Both the position numbers and the translations under genes were made by a program. Positions 22,101 to 34,410 of a stretch of DNA of 64,000 nt are shown here, in pieces. Position 1 is the stretch's first letter, and each line of letters opens with the position of its first letter. Source of the stretch: Tomocerus qinae. Its lineage: Eukaryota > Arthropoda > Collembola > Entomobryomorpha > Tomoceridae. The DNA is taken from assembly GCA_020055645.1 (NCBI GenBank), contig CM034546.1:124889875-124953874 (forward strand). The letters run 5' to 3'. The notes below the pieces were generated by a model that saw only the letters and a program-made list of their open reading frames with translations, had not been told where the DNA came from and did not search any database.

Positions 22101-25100
22101 ACAAGAGAATAACATCGACATTCCTTCTTTGGAAGTAGTTAGGATTTGTGAAATCTAAAGACGAATGTTATGTTAGCATAGAATTATTTAGAGTAACAAA
22201 TTTTGTCATTATTCACATTAGGTTTCTTACCTGGAATCCTGCAGCTCTAATTCGAGAGTCTTTATTAACCCATAAGAAAGGAATTACCGGAATGCACTTT
22301 CCCAGACCATCCCATGGAGAATCTTTGTTCTGCTTGTCAATAACGCTAATTAAATGTAGCAACGAAAGAGAAGCATAATGAAGCACCCCGCGGTTGCGGA
22401 AAGAATCCCCAGCTACTCCACTCCGTTCTAGTATTGTGGAAACAGCTTTAGCATTTTCATACAGTAAGATCATTGACAGTTGATTATTCTTCGCTAGAAG
22501 CTTAATTATTCCAGAATAAGTGTACAAAACTGATAAATTGTGCAGCACCGGATGCAAGAGGGCTAATAAAAACAAATACAAAATTATTTACCGAAAAATA
22601 TATTTTAAAAATGTTGTATTACCAGAATTAGAGTATCCATCCTCTGCAATTCCATGCAATATTTTGCACAAGGTGTTGAAAAGTTCTACCACATGCTCAG
22701 CAACCAGACTCTCATGTTTAGTCAACAAAACATTATATATATCCAATAACGATCTCAAAACAGAAGGGATCATAGTTCCGTATTGATTTTTGGTAGAATT
22801 TTCTAGCATCAGTCTTAAACAAGCACATCCTTTTTCCAAACATAGAGGAACTATCCAAGAAGTAATTAGAGAGGATTCTTTAACGTTGGTCACTAGAAAT
22901 TTGCATAGATCGAGTACTTGAATTAGCAATCCTTCATCTTCTGAGCAAGTGGGCTCAACAGATAAAAATCTGTAGAAAGAATCTCTCCAAGGAGCTCCAG
23001 CGCACACATAGTCTAAAAAATCTCCATTTGAACGAGTGTTTAGAATAAGAGGAAATACATGTTCCCAGATCTGATCTATTGCAACGACAACGGCTGAATG
23101 ATCACTTGCATTTTGTACAGCACTCAGGTAGACTACAATCTTTTCCTTGGGCAATTTAGTGTCAGCTACCTTTTCTTTCTTCTTTTTAAAAGCAGCAGCA
23201 GCTTTTAACACTATGGCATCTTTGGCCACGTTTTTCTTATCGCCATTTTGGTTCCTCCCGAAGGTCCACCAAGATTTAAATATATTTTCCATTGGATACT
23301 TTCCGAACGATTGAGTTTTCTTATTATCGACATCCGAGACAGTCTCTGCAGATGTTGTGTAAGCACTGGATGCCAAGTATGGTTCAGCAGCTATGGGGAT
23401 TCTACATCGAATAAGAAGCATCTGGGGCAGAAAACACTTCTCTCCATTTTCTGATGTTCGACAAAAATTATGGAATAGGATAAGAGATATTAAATGCACT
23501 ATTTCACAACGGAATCGATCGTCTGCTCTTAAAGAAAATAGTCCACAAGACAAATTAATAAGGACTTCTTTATCCGAGTACAAAACTTTTCTACATGGTC
23601 CACTTTTTATGGAAATCAACTTTAATATTCGAACTGCTGGAGGCCACATATCCAGTGAGTATTTGTAATCTTTCTCTGACTGAAAATTTAAAACAGCAAA
23701 TTATTACAAAAATATTTTGCCATATTTATACATTATGATTGCATTATGTCCGATTATATTGAAATTACTTACAGCAACTTTTGCTATCATGTCCATCACA
23801 AGTTCCACCCCTTCTTGGCGAGTAAATGCATCGTGATAACGAACATCTTCTAGAAGGATTGAAATTTTTACAAGGGAGTTTTTTCGAACATTTGGTTCCA
23901 AATCCTCTTCACGACAGATTTCTAAATGCTTTAGCAATTCTCCACGCTGTAAAGAAAATAAATTAAAATTTGCACAGTGCCAAAAGGGAGCCGAAAATAA
24001 TTTTGAAAGTCTTATTACTAATTACTTGGTTTGGTTGGTCATTGAATTTAGAGTTTGAAATCTCTGCTATGTCCAAGTTACGTCCCACATTGAAAATATT
24101 AGCCAAGGTGTAATTACTATAACTGGCGTATCGAAATGTGACAGATCCAATTTCAGTTGCACGTAAAATTTTCATCAATCTATCTGAAGCTTCTTCACGG
24201 ACTCTTGAGTTGCAAGAGTATAGCAGGCGTAAATTAGAACACAGTAACTGTAAACAAATTATAAATTTTTACTAAATAACGCCTTTTCATGGAGGACGTA
24301 TTAGAACAATTGTTAAAACGTCATGATAAATAAATATTTACCTCATGGCCATTTAATCCATGATCATTGGACATTGGATCGCACAGCTTAAGAACTGACT
24401 TTCCGATCACAGTCTGTGGATCTGCTTGAGTTTCCAAAATGCACATGACAGATGTGATTTGAGATAATACTTTAGCCCATACATCACGACTAACAGCTGA
24501 TTTACATTTGATGAGAAACAGGATTATTTCTTCTCCCAAGTGCTACACCTGTACCATATTTATTAATGATTAAATTGTAAATGGCACTACTTACTAATTT
24601 CTATAGAGAATACATAAAATTGAACAAATGTGTACAAACTTCAGTCACGCTGTCTCTCAAGCCAAAATGTAAGACTTCTTTGATGAATTCTCGGTTTAGT
24701 ATTAAAGATAAGGCGACACTTTCATCATTGGATTTACTTGGGCTTCTAACCGGGCCAAAATGTGTTTTTACGAGATTCCTAATAGAGGAGTAAGTAATTC
24801 TTCGTACAGATTCACTGCTATGGGCCATCAGCTGTAGAACTACAGGAAGTCTTTCTTCAGTATTGGGAAGGAGATTGGTGAGCATTGGATTGGTGCAAAG
24901 AGCAAGTGTCCTTTCAATAAAATTATTTAGAGACTGTTCACTTTCAATATACGCCAAATATGGAATTGACTCTTTTGCAAATAAAAATGTTTCTGCTGTC
25001 ATGTCGATTTCCTTGGACAAGTCTAACACGTTGCAAACTTCCAGTCCTTTGCAAACCAACTCCATATGTTTTGTGGCAGGTTCAAGCGTAGAATCGAACG

Positions 25101-27268
25101 GGGACACATAGTGAAGAAAATGTTGGTAAACTTGTGCCCAATGGTGAAATAATCTTGGACAGCAAGATAGTTTTTTAAAGACACGTCGGACACCATTAGC
25201 AACGATGAACACTTCATTATTCACACAGAGTGACTGTAGAATGGACGAAAGAGTCAGTGCTAAAGCAGGCGTATTGATTATCTCTGAATTTTTATCATAA
25301 CAATGTGTCAGATCTAGCAACACTTCTTGAAGGGACATGGCCAAATTTTTAGAGACTACAGGGAAACAACTACAACACTTTGAAAGCGTGAAAGCAAAGT
25401 TTTCCATTAAAATCCAAAGCTTCACTCCATCACAGTTGAAAAGAATTGCACGAGATATCTCTTTCAAGATTTGTATTTGATTATTTATAAAGTAATCTGT
25501 ATCGCCATTGTTCAATGTTTGCACTCCCAGAAGATTTGCATCAGCTGCGTTGTACCGAGATGATGTTTTCTGTAATTTTTTTAGACAAATTGTTAATTGT
25601 TATCTTTAACAATTACTAATAATGTTGGATAGGTATACTAATTTTAAATACACTATTTATTAAATATTATAATATTAACATTTCACCTTCTTTAATGACT
25701 GGAATTGATAAAATTCAGTGGAATTCATAAAAGCAAATCGCTGCCGTAGTAGAGTTGACAATTTTATAAAAGCTTGTGCTGCAATAGCTTCAATTCGAGC
25801 ATCGTCCCACTTCTGACAAGCAACTTCAAGGATGCTCTAGAAAAACCGATAATATAAAAATTGAGCCTTCATATTGTAAATATAACTTACGGCCCATTAA
25901 TTAACAATTATTATGTTTACATATTTATTAAACATAATATTTAGAACATTTACATAATTATTATGGATTAAATTAAAATATATCAAAAAATTAGATTAAA
26001 AAATTAAATTACCAAAGTTAGTGACACTTCCTGCACAAAAATTTCGGCGGGAAAGTCATTTAGGAGGACATCTCGCACAAAAGAAATAGTCATGAAGACC
26101 AAGGGTTCATTTTTGGAGAGTAATGACTCAACAGTGGAAGATAAAAGACGTCTATCAGTTTTTTCCAAAACAGTTTTGTAGATTCCAAAGTGGCAATTTC
26201 TAGTTCATTTAATTAAATCTGCAGAAAAATGTTGCTTTCGAAAATAAGATTGATTAGGATTAACCTTTTTAGTCTGATTTCTATCTGACAAACCTTTAGA
26301 ATTTACAGGGTCCATTTCATTAGCACTGGCCCTGGAGGAAAATGGGGGTCCAAAATACTCAACAGTTTGTTTTGTGTAGGCGAACCTGGATGAGTAAGAA
26401 GGGGTACTAATACTAATAGAAGTTTTAGCGGAATGAGCAGATCTGTTGTCGTTCCACTTTTTAGGAGACTCGGTGAATGCAACATTAAAACTAGCAGTAC
26501 AAACTAAATCCAATAATCGGTCAATAAGCGGCCTCAAATCTCCGCCCGTTTTCGGACGAAGTTCTGTCAAGAGACTGTCGACTTTCTCAGTGACAATGAT
26601 TCTGCGAAATCTTTCGTGCTAAAGAAAGATGCAACAAAAAATAATTTGTGTAGCTGAAATGAGTCAATAAATAACGCTACACACGAACTAAAATGTACAT
26701 AATAGAGAAAAGCATAATATCTAGGTCTTTTGTCCAACAAAACATTTATCTATGGATAAACTACAGGACATCGTTTAGTATAATAACAAACCTGAGAGAG
26801 ACGATATAATAAATCTATGATCAGGGGAATTGCATCGGAGTCGTCGGCAGACCAGTGAAATTTACTCCGGGTATTACAAACCTTCTCCGACGTCGTCCGT
26901 CCAGATTCTGTCCGAAGCCATTCTGACAATCGATGCAATAGATCAACACGCTCACTCAGACATTCACTGGAGATAATACTGTACTCTAACTTGGCCAAAA
27001 GACATTTTAAAGCTCTAATTCGTACGTCAAATAGCTCATGATCTGTAAAAATAAAATACACGGGGCAGTGACAGGGAGTTGACTGGTGAATAATGACTTC
27101 CTTTCCTCGACGAAACACTTTAGCTGATGAACCTTTGCACTTTAATCAAAAAATCAATACAAGACTAATATACATTTAGTAACCCTTACCCAAATTTGTT
27201 ATCAGATCATTAATTTCATGAGGATCTTGATTTTGAACACAACTTTTCCCTTTAGCTACTGTATCCAT
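19173..27268 (-). CDS. RTTN: Rotatin / Ana3-like centriolar HEAT-repeat protein
   Basis: Twenty exons join with consistent phase into about 2,080 codons (human rotatin about 2,226 residues): 27190-27268, 26792-27042, 26013-26618, 25687-25836, 24595-25569, 24342-24542, 24026-24247, 23773-23946, 22623-23679, 22231-22562, 22063-22154, 21750-21988, 21464-21620, 21176-21369, 20582-21117, 20195-20498, 19991-20112, 19770-19886, 19563-19692, 19173-19480. The N-terminus (HELFDVRIRALKCLLAKLEY) is the conserved rotatin start; armadillo/HEAT helices follow, and the C-terminal part contains RKKWGPKQHHFKSQFLGFLV. Rotatin acts in centriole elongation and ciliogenesis. Odd points: an in-frame TGA at 26205-26207, an in-frame TAG at 24601-24603 just before a perfect gtaagt donor, and in the 20582-21117 exon two frameshifts that cancel (one A too many near 20868, one T too few near 20625). 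Everything else is open and well spliced, so assembly errors are as likely as decay. Confidence 0.88.
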
Positions 27269-28229
27269 TACATACACGTTTGCCGTTCTGCAAAAAGTTC
27301 AAACACACACATCAATATTAATGTAATAGGAATTTATATATTCGCATATATCTCATTTTTGACCTTCTACTATTATTTGCTACATATATAGTATAACTTT
27401 TAGTATGGCACATAAAGAGTCTAATCTTTTCCGGTTATTATCATACCCTCACTGCACTGATGTCAAACTGTTTTCACCAAATAGGCATCACAAATCACCA
27501 CGACACGATAACGATGATATTCACGACGGGCTGAACAAGCAAACATGAATTAACTGTTGGTACCTGTCAGTGGCCACCAATATACCAGCCACCAACCAAG
27601 AACAACTAAAGTTTTATCTAAAACTTTCGTACCAGGTTCCACTTCAATCTAAACTAATACATCAATATCCGTCAGCAGAATAATATCTAACGGGTATTTG
27701 ACTTCGAAGGAAAGGCCATCAATTGTAATATGTTACTCACAGTCACCTGTTTTAATAATTTTGTATCCTTTTCTACTCTGGAATTCTATCTAATTTCTGG
27801 TGTCATTTTGTCTGTTCCGAAGATAGACATCATCAGGGTTTACTTCAAAAAATTAAGAACATTATAACTACACAAACTGTACAGTGCAGCTTAATAAAAT
27901 AACTGAAAATTCCAGTCCAAAAAAACCTTTTCTTTGTCCTTGTCAGCTATCAGCTATGAAATAATCAATAATATTGCATATCTTAACATTTCAACCGTCA
28001 ACCTCTGTGTCTTATAATACGTGTTTGACGATAATAGAGATGTTTTATCAATATATTGACTGAGAGGTGCGAGGAGCCTGATCCAATGCCTTATCTTTCT
28101 ATATCATCTGTACCTAGATGTAAAATAATTACTTTGCGCTTATGTCAGCTAGTTAACATAAATAAAATACGATCAGTTATTGTCACCAACTTTCAGTTAA
28201 AATAATAATAAAACAAAGTTAAATAATAC
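27269..28229. other. Upstream region of rotatin
   Basis: No exon-like segment on either strand beyond the rotatin start; AT-rich, presumably promoter and 5' UTR. I looked on the minus strand for FAD-binding exons that could follow the segment at 28230 and found none. Confidence 0.4.
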
Positions 28230-28410
28230 CTATAATGAAGTCAAAATCACCAGCCCTTCCAGTAATCAAATTAAGTTGTTCATTATTTGGAAAATCTCCT
28301 TCAAATTTGAAATTTTTGGTTCTTCCACCATTTAAATACTTTTTGTTGAAATTCCGTAGATAGAGATTGGGAGAATTTCCAATTTTTTGGGCCCAGAGAT
28401 AATCAAAAAT
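28230..28410 (-). other. Exon-like open segment, possibly the first exon of a GMC-type gene
   Basis: About 60 codons on the minus strand with ordinary protein composition (for example NSPNLYLRNFNKKYLNGGR and NEQLNLITGRAGDFDFII). It ends in a phase-1 GT donor at 28229-28228 right after DFDFII. In GMC oxidoreductases the FAD-binding motif begins with a hydrophobic run such as this, followed by GAG in the next exon. No such next exon is found downstream, so it is either an orphan fragment or something unrelated. Confidence 0.22.
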
Positions 28411-29030
28411 TACATTACTTGGTTTCGCTTTTCTGTTTTTCTGTCGTTATGTTTATGTATTTCATTCCCGGCATTTTCCGTCCGAATTGAATGTAACGAG
28501 CTGTGAGTGAAAAGGATTGGGCTGGGCCAATAGCACGTATGGACTTTTACACACAATGCTCGCCCGTCTCTGTGTGGACTTCTCAAGTTGCCCATTTCAT
28601 TGATCTTGAATGATGAGAAACATTTTTATTTATTTAGCATGCATTCCATTTGCATTGCATTATGTTGCTTTCTAATTATATAAATTGAAACTTAAATTAA
28701 TTGATAAGTTGTGATTATGTTAAATAATTTATAATAAATTATGACATTATGATATAGAAACAAAAATTATGAATTTAGCTATTTAATATCAGCTTTATAA
28801 ATTTTTAACGAAGAAATTAATCTGGCTTCTTGTTATTTGGAATTTCGTGCATCATTAAATCATTTACTATCGCTTGCATAGGAGTATACACAACCGTTTC
28901 CGTTTCATTTGTAGAATTTTGAAAATAATATTAGTAAAATGCATTCATAAAAGTATTTAAGCTTGTGTCTGCAATAACATCTTACAACATAATATAAATT
29001 TTTATATCAATATTTACACTCATTTTGAAG
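28411..29030. other. Intergenic
   Basis: AT-rich DNA with no supported gene; the minus-strand frame 28410-28595 has no partner exon or recognisable domain. It includes the 3' flank of the peptidase gene ending at 29031. Confidence 0.4.
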
Positions 29031-30241
29031 TCAATTCATTTCTTCGTAAACGGCAAATACCGCATCTTTAGCGATCACTTCCTGGTTAGCTGCTTTTTGG
29101 CAAGTCACTTCACCGTCGCTCTGTTTATAAATATAGCCACCCCATGGAATTGTTTGTATAAAATGGTTGGTTTCGTATTCAACAACAACAAGTAATTTAT
29201 AAAAGCAGCATTTAATGACTTTTCCATTTGCGAAATATTCTTTGGGTATCTTAAGAGTCCGTGGAAATGAGACTTCCCTTAAAAAAATATTTTTACATTA
29301 CTGGTTATTACAATAATTTGTCAGTTGCATTTTATTTTGTAGAGTTTTTAAATGTATAGCATAGCACTCATAGCACTCCCACAATTCAAACTAAATTAAA
29401 ATATCTTAGAATTTCTTTACTCTAATTTGTCAAAACCCAAAACATTATTTTAAAATAAAAGTTTACTTTGAATCGACAAATTCCATGGCCAAAAGTGGAG
29501 GCTCCTCAAGAAATGAACAATCATTTAAGGTTATAGGTTTAACCTTGCAGATTGGACAGGGTTGTATTCGACGTGGATTTTGTGCTGCCTCTGTCATCTT
29601 CTTTTGTAATATGTTTTCCAATTTGCCTTCCGAATTTTTGAAGCTCATAAACTTTAAAGGTAAATCAACTTGTTGAGGAAAGTCTTCAAGGTGAATTGTA
29701 CAATTGCATTCATATTTGCCTTTTATTACTTGTATTGGCTACAACGTTATAATAAATGATTAGTTATGATTATATATATATTATATTATTATATGATAAT
29801 TAGGCTATTGAATACAAAGTATATGCTTGGCCGATTATATATCTTAAATCAAAATATGTACTTGTATCTCACTCCCTTATTCTACCACTATTAGTAATTA
29901 TAATTATTTTAAGTCCCCTAATTAGAAAGAAATGCTTTATGCAGCCAAACCTTAATATCCGCAAATAAATTAAGCATATTCCCGAGGAATGATTCCCATG
30001 CAAAAGATATGGTGGCACCAGGAGAATCTTTGCGGCTTATTGGGATGTTGAGAATCGTACACAATTTCTTGGAATGTTCCTCGTTCGCTATTGCCTTTCG
30101 CTTTAAAGATGTCCAGGCGGTCTTCTTTTTGTCTATGGCTTTCCCTATAACTTTGGATCTCTTTAAGATCTGGGTAATAAAATGTGATGAACACCCGCCA
30201 ATTTCATTTTCAATCATCAATTCCTCTTTGCGAGGAGCCAT
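29031..30241 (-). CDS. Small divergent USP-type (peptidase C19-like) protein
   Basis: Three exons (29951-30241, 29467-29738, 29031-29277) give 269 residues in consistent phase. USP signs in order: ENEIGGCSSHFITQIL near the N-terminus, which fits a Cys box with the candidate nucleophile Cys17; a zinc-finger-like half site YECNC (106-110); PLKFMS after it; PCPIC (157-161); then EYETNHFIQTIPWGGY with candidate catalytic His226, followed by an aspartate-containing SDGEV. USPs remove ubiquitin, and USPL1 removes SUMO. At about 270 residues this is shorter than a typical USP core (about 300-350) and strongly diverged, closer in feel to USPL1-type enzymes. The start ATG has a good purine context and lies only 44 bp from the edge of a duplicated rotatin piece. 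Activity and substrate are unknown. Confidence 0.55.
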
Positions 30242-30284
30242 TCTGGATGGAGACTCAGATATTAATCCAGATATACGCTTGACA

Positions 30285-30760
30285 GGTAGCTGACACTAAA
30301 TTGCCCAAGGAAAAGATTGTAGTCTACCTGAGTGCTGTATAAAATGCAAGTGATCATTCAGCCGTTGTCGTTACAATAGATCAGATCTGGGAACATGTAT
30401 TTCCTCTTATTCTAAACACTCGTTCAAATGGAGATTTTTTAGACTATGTGTGCGCTGGAGCTCCTTGGAGAGATTCTTTCTACAGATTTTTATCTGTTGA
30501 GCCCACTTGCTCAGAAAATGAAGGATTGCTAATTCAAGTACTCGATCTATGCAAATTTCTAGTGACCAACGTTAAAGAATCCTCTCTAATTACTTCTTGG
30601 ATAGTTCCTCTACGTTTGGAAAAAGGATGTGCTTGTTTAAGACTGATGCTAGAAAATTCTGCCAAAAGTACGAAGTCTACGACACAGTAGATTAGGAATT
30701 GAAGCTTCTGGTAGTTCAAAATCTTCGGCTTCCGCTGCAGTTGATTCAGTAACAAGATTC
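30285..30760 (+). pseudogene. Chimeric duplicate: rotatin exon piece joined to SDE2 piece
   Basis: Positions 30285 to about 30668 are a near-identical, opposite-orientation copy of rotatin exon sequence 22788-23170; both read ggtagctgacactaaattgc at the start. From about 30672 to 30755 the sequence instead matches the SDE2 coding region near 31757-31835, sharing gcttctggtagttcaaaatc and cttccgctgcagttgattca with one mismatch. The rotatin-derived part has a C-to-T change that turns a CAA into TAA, and the fusion runs into further stops, so it is not coding. Both source genes lie within 10 kb, so this looks like a local template-switch or double-strand-break repair product. No intron was lost, so retroposition is not shown. 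Confidence 0.85.
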
Positions 30761-31268
30761 AAATATAGTTAATGCAAGATAGTTAGTTCCTAAGGTAATT
30801 GAAAAGCAATTATTTTGTAAAAAATACTCATATTTTTGATTCATTTATGTCAAAGTATAATAGAAATAGTAATAATATAGAATACAAGAAATTTTGCGAC
30901 TCAGTACTCAGCAAGAACAACCACCACCGTTACCTACCATGTAACGACAAACAGACTATATCCTGACTACGAAAAACATGCAATAGCTTAGGTATTCAAA
31001 GAGCGGAAATTGTAAATATTCTCTGTCAGTTTTGTTTTTGCAGTTATTTTCAACTTTTCGGTTTAGTTTAGTTTTGCGTGGGGGAGAATTGTACAGGTGT
31101 GTTTTAATGGAAGTAGAGTAGAGCATTTTTTGTTGAACATGTTGTTTGTGAAAAAATTGTCCCAAAAAATTAATTGAATATTTCACTTTGGTTTTACAGG
31201 CTCTAATACATATGACATACAAGATATACATACTGATGACTGAATACTGACATACATCCCATACAAAG
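30761..31268. other. Upstream region of SDE2
   Basis: No gene seen. The interval must hold the SDE2 promoter and 5' UTR. A minus-strand open frame at 30956-31231 has no coding character. Confidence 0.4.
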
Positions 31269-32024
31269 ATGGAAGTAATTGCTTACAAAGGTGGATACTC
31301 CGCTGAAATAAGAAATTATTCTGCCACGCCAGATTTGCATCAGAGAATTAAAGAGGAATTAAAAAAGATTGGCATAATCGACTTTTATTTGTGTCGTAAT
31401 GGAAAACTGCTGCGGGACCTTCCGATCATTTGCCAAAGCGATGTACCTATTATTGCTATTTCAAGATTGTTAGGAGGAAAAGGTGGTTTTGGTTCGATGT
31501 TGAGAGCCATTGGGGCGCAGATAGAAAAAACAACAAATAGAGATGCTTGTCGAGATTTGTCTGGACGGAGACTCAGAGATATCAATGAAGATCAACATTG
31601 GAAGAGATGGTTTGCCAAACAGTCGGAGCGAGAACAAGAAAAGATCGAAGCGAAAAAGCGTAAGCTAGAAAAGTTGAAGCAGATTACTGAAGGGCCCCCT
31701 CTGCCAAGAGTAGATGACCCAGAATATAATAAGCAAAGGGCTGAGATGGATGATAAGGTCTACGCAGCGGTGGATTATGGATTTGAAGCTTCTGGCAGTT
31801 CAAAATCTTCGGCTTCCGCTGCAGTTGATTCAGGAACATCGTCAGATTCAAGCGACAGTAAGGAAGTGGTAACTCCAATCCCCTCTATTTCTAAAGTTGT
31901 CAAGGATGACGAACCTGCACCCAAAAAAATCAAGAAATTCATGATGGATGATGATTTAGACTCAGACTGCAGTGACAGCGACTCCGGAGAAGAACAAGCT
32001 TCAAAAGCTGTGGCGTTGTCTTAG
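31269..32024 (+). CDS. SDE2: Replication stress response regulator SDE2
   Basis: An intronless 251-residue protein. Residues 1-70 form the ubiquitin-like fold ending in the invariant processing site GGKGG (69-73); in SDE2 the protein is cut after the first GG by deubiquitinating enzymes. After the cut site come GSMLRAIGAQIEKTTNRDAC and RDLSGRRLRDINEDQHWKRW, the most conserved part of the family, which functions with PCNA and the spliceosome. A long basic coiled coil, a serine-rich region and an acidic C-terminus (SDCSDSDSGEEQ) follow. Known SDE2 proteins limit replication-stress damage and support splicing of some introns. Human SDE2 is longer because of a C-terminal SAP domain, which I do not see here. 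A fragment is duplicated at about 30672-30755. Confidence 0.92.
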   Translation: MEVIAYKGGYSAEIRNYSATPDLHQRIKEELKKIGIIDFYLCRNGKLLRDLPIICQSDVPIIAISRLLGGKGGFGSMLRAIGAQIEKTTNRDACRDLSGRRLRDINEDQHWKRWFAKQSEREQEKIEAKKRKLEKLKQITEGPPLPRVDDPEYNKQRAEMDDKVYAAVDYGFEASGSSKSSASAAVDSGTSSDSSDSKEVVTPIPSISKVVKDDEPAPKKIKKFMMDDDLDSDCSDSDSGEEQASKAVALS

Positions 32025-34410
32025 GTAGTCCAAATAATTTATTTGTACCAATACCAACTGCAATAATTAATTAATAACATTGACATTACTGCACGGCTAA
32101 TTGCAATTTTCCAGTTCCATTAGTAATAGTGACAAAAGACATACCAAAATTAATTGGATTATTTATTTAAACTTTGTTTTACTTTTCGTCTTATTCCTCA
32201 TATATTCATTAAATTGTTCTTATTTCATACTAACCAACGCAAACAAAATTAAAACAGGATTTACATGTATTTAAAGAATTTATCAATATGGTATATAAAA
32301 TCTTGTATCGTACAGATGTAAAATAGCCGTTGCGTATAAAAATAATATTTTAAATAATACTACTTTCTTAATAAGTTAAAAAGTATGTTCACCTTTTTAC
32401 GAAGGGAATATTTTTATCGTAAATACATTTTTACTTATTTTTTTCAATGCGGAAGTTTCTGTTTTGAAACAGTTCGTATCAAAATTCATACAAGTAAATA
32501 ACATCGAATTAAAGCATAATATTTATTGCTCAAACACATTTCGTCATCTTGTTCTACTCTGACGTGTAATAATATTGCTATTTGATGATATAGAACATAT
32601 TTTTGCAATTAATTTTCAATTTGAACTAACTAATCTACGTGGACTACATGATTATTTAATATTTTAATAGTTTCAGGTGCCGTTCTGGCTATAAAAAATT
32701 ATATGTCTTAATTTAAATGAAGTTTTCCTCGCATTCCGATTTAGCATAATATTTGCTCCTCCTATTATATACTTAAACTTAGAAGTAATAATATATTTAG
32801 TTAGAAAATAATATTGTAACTGTATGAAATGGCCATATAAGATGATTTCATTATAATATATTATTACTTGAAATTCAATAGTGGATTTGCTAGTATATTG
32901 AGAATAGTTTTATTAAAGTACCACTAATAATATAGTGTGCTAAAAAATAATCATTTTAGGCAAGTAGTCCAACGAATGAGAAACGCATTCACGTACACAT
33001 GCATAGTGCCGGATCATTTTATTTTGTACACCTATACCAGTCCGAATGAGATAGTGATCATCGTTTACGTGGAAAGCTCGCAACATGTCTAAGGCATTTG
33101 TTGCTACTACCTGACTATTATTACTAGTAAATAATAAATAATACCATCGTCAAAATGGACAAATGGCCCTGCCCACGAGAAATAATTTTACTTGTAGTAC
33201 TTTGCAGTATTCAGTAGGAAAACAACTTTGAAATTATTCGTATATTGGTTTAAAAGCCGATCGATTTTGTTAAGAGGAATGATCCACGTATGAAGAATTA
33301 GAGTATGGAAGTAAATATTTGTTTTTCTGTTTATAGGAAGGCCTGGCAAATTTTGTGATGTTTATGTTAACTATGAGAATGCTTTTTCACCGTCTTCTAA
33401 TTTAATTATTGTGATATTATGCCAGTCTAATTTGTAGGAAAATAGGCGCATAATTTAAAATGTAAATGAAAATAATGAAATAGCAGGAGAATGAACATAA
33501 TTAAAAGTTTTATTGTTTAAAGATCAACAACATATCACTAACCTTAAGGTTTTTGAGTGAAGTACGTATACATACGTCTAATTTAATCATACATTCGTGT
33601 TACATATCACCCTTATGGAAGATATTTAAGTTTAAGTATAGTTGAAGTTTCAGTTGTGTATAACATTGTATAGATACTGATTAGTAGAAGCAGCAATTGA
33701 TTTGTATACATAATGCTAATGAGTCAGAAAAATAAGTGGAGCTGTTGCAAGCCAAATATTCCTTAGAAGAATAGCTATACGGCAGATTGTACCCGAATCC
33801 GAAAGCTTTATAAGTCAATATTCTGTCATGACGTAAAAAAGGAAAAGAAAGTAGTTTAACTTGGCTTTGTGTATTGTACCAAAACGGTCATCCTGAAATC
33901 AGGTACTTTGTGATTACAGCAATTCGGAATTCCGAAGCGATATAATCAAATAGTAAATGCCTTGTTAGCTTTGTGTTTACATTCTAATAGAACAAGCTGA
34001 ATTAGCTTTGATTTTTGAGTGTTGCTGAACTACATTATTGAATACAACCAGATTTAATGAGCCAATGCATATGGCGAAGACAGTTATTATAGTAAAGATT
34101 ACATAGCTACATTATTATAGAGATGATGTTCTTGTGTCTGTGTTCATCATTGAGTTTTATAGTCTGAGCATTTTCTCAATACAATGAGTATTTAGGTTAA
34201 AGGTTTTCTGTCATTATTAATTATTATTAGGGAGATTATTATTATTATTACTGTAATTATTACTTGTATATTATCCGTATGAAAGGCACAGTCGGGGACT
34301 TTATTATTGCTTGAAACTATCACTTCAATTCTAAAGTTAATATGTACATTGTTGTCTTTTACGTGAAAATAAATTCCACCAACTAACAACGAGTTCCTTC
34401 AACTAACATC
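32025..34410. other. Gene-free AT-rich interval
   Basis: About 2.4 kb without coding signal, recognisable RNA gene or transposon ends. It includes the 3' UTR of SDE2. A run of short att repeats is at about 34210-34270. Confidence 0.5.

Noticed and set aside
28410..28595. Minus-strand frame of 61 codons
   Set aside because: It overlaps an exon-like segment in another frame and has no coding character of its own.
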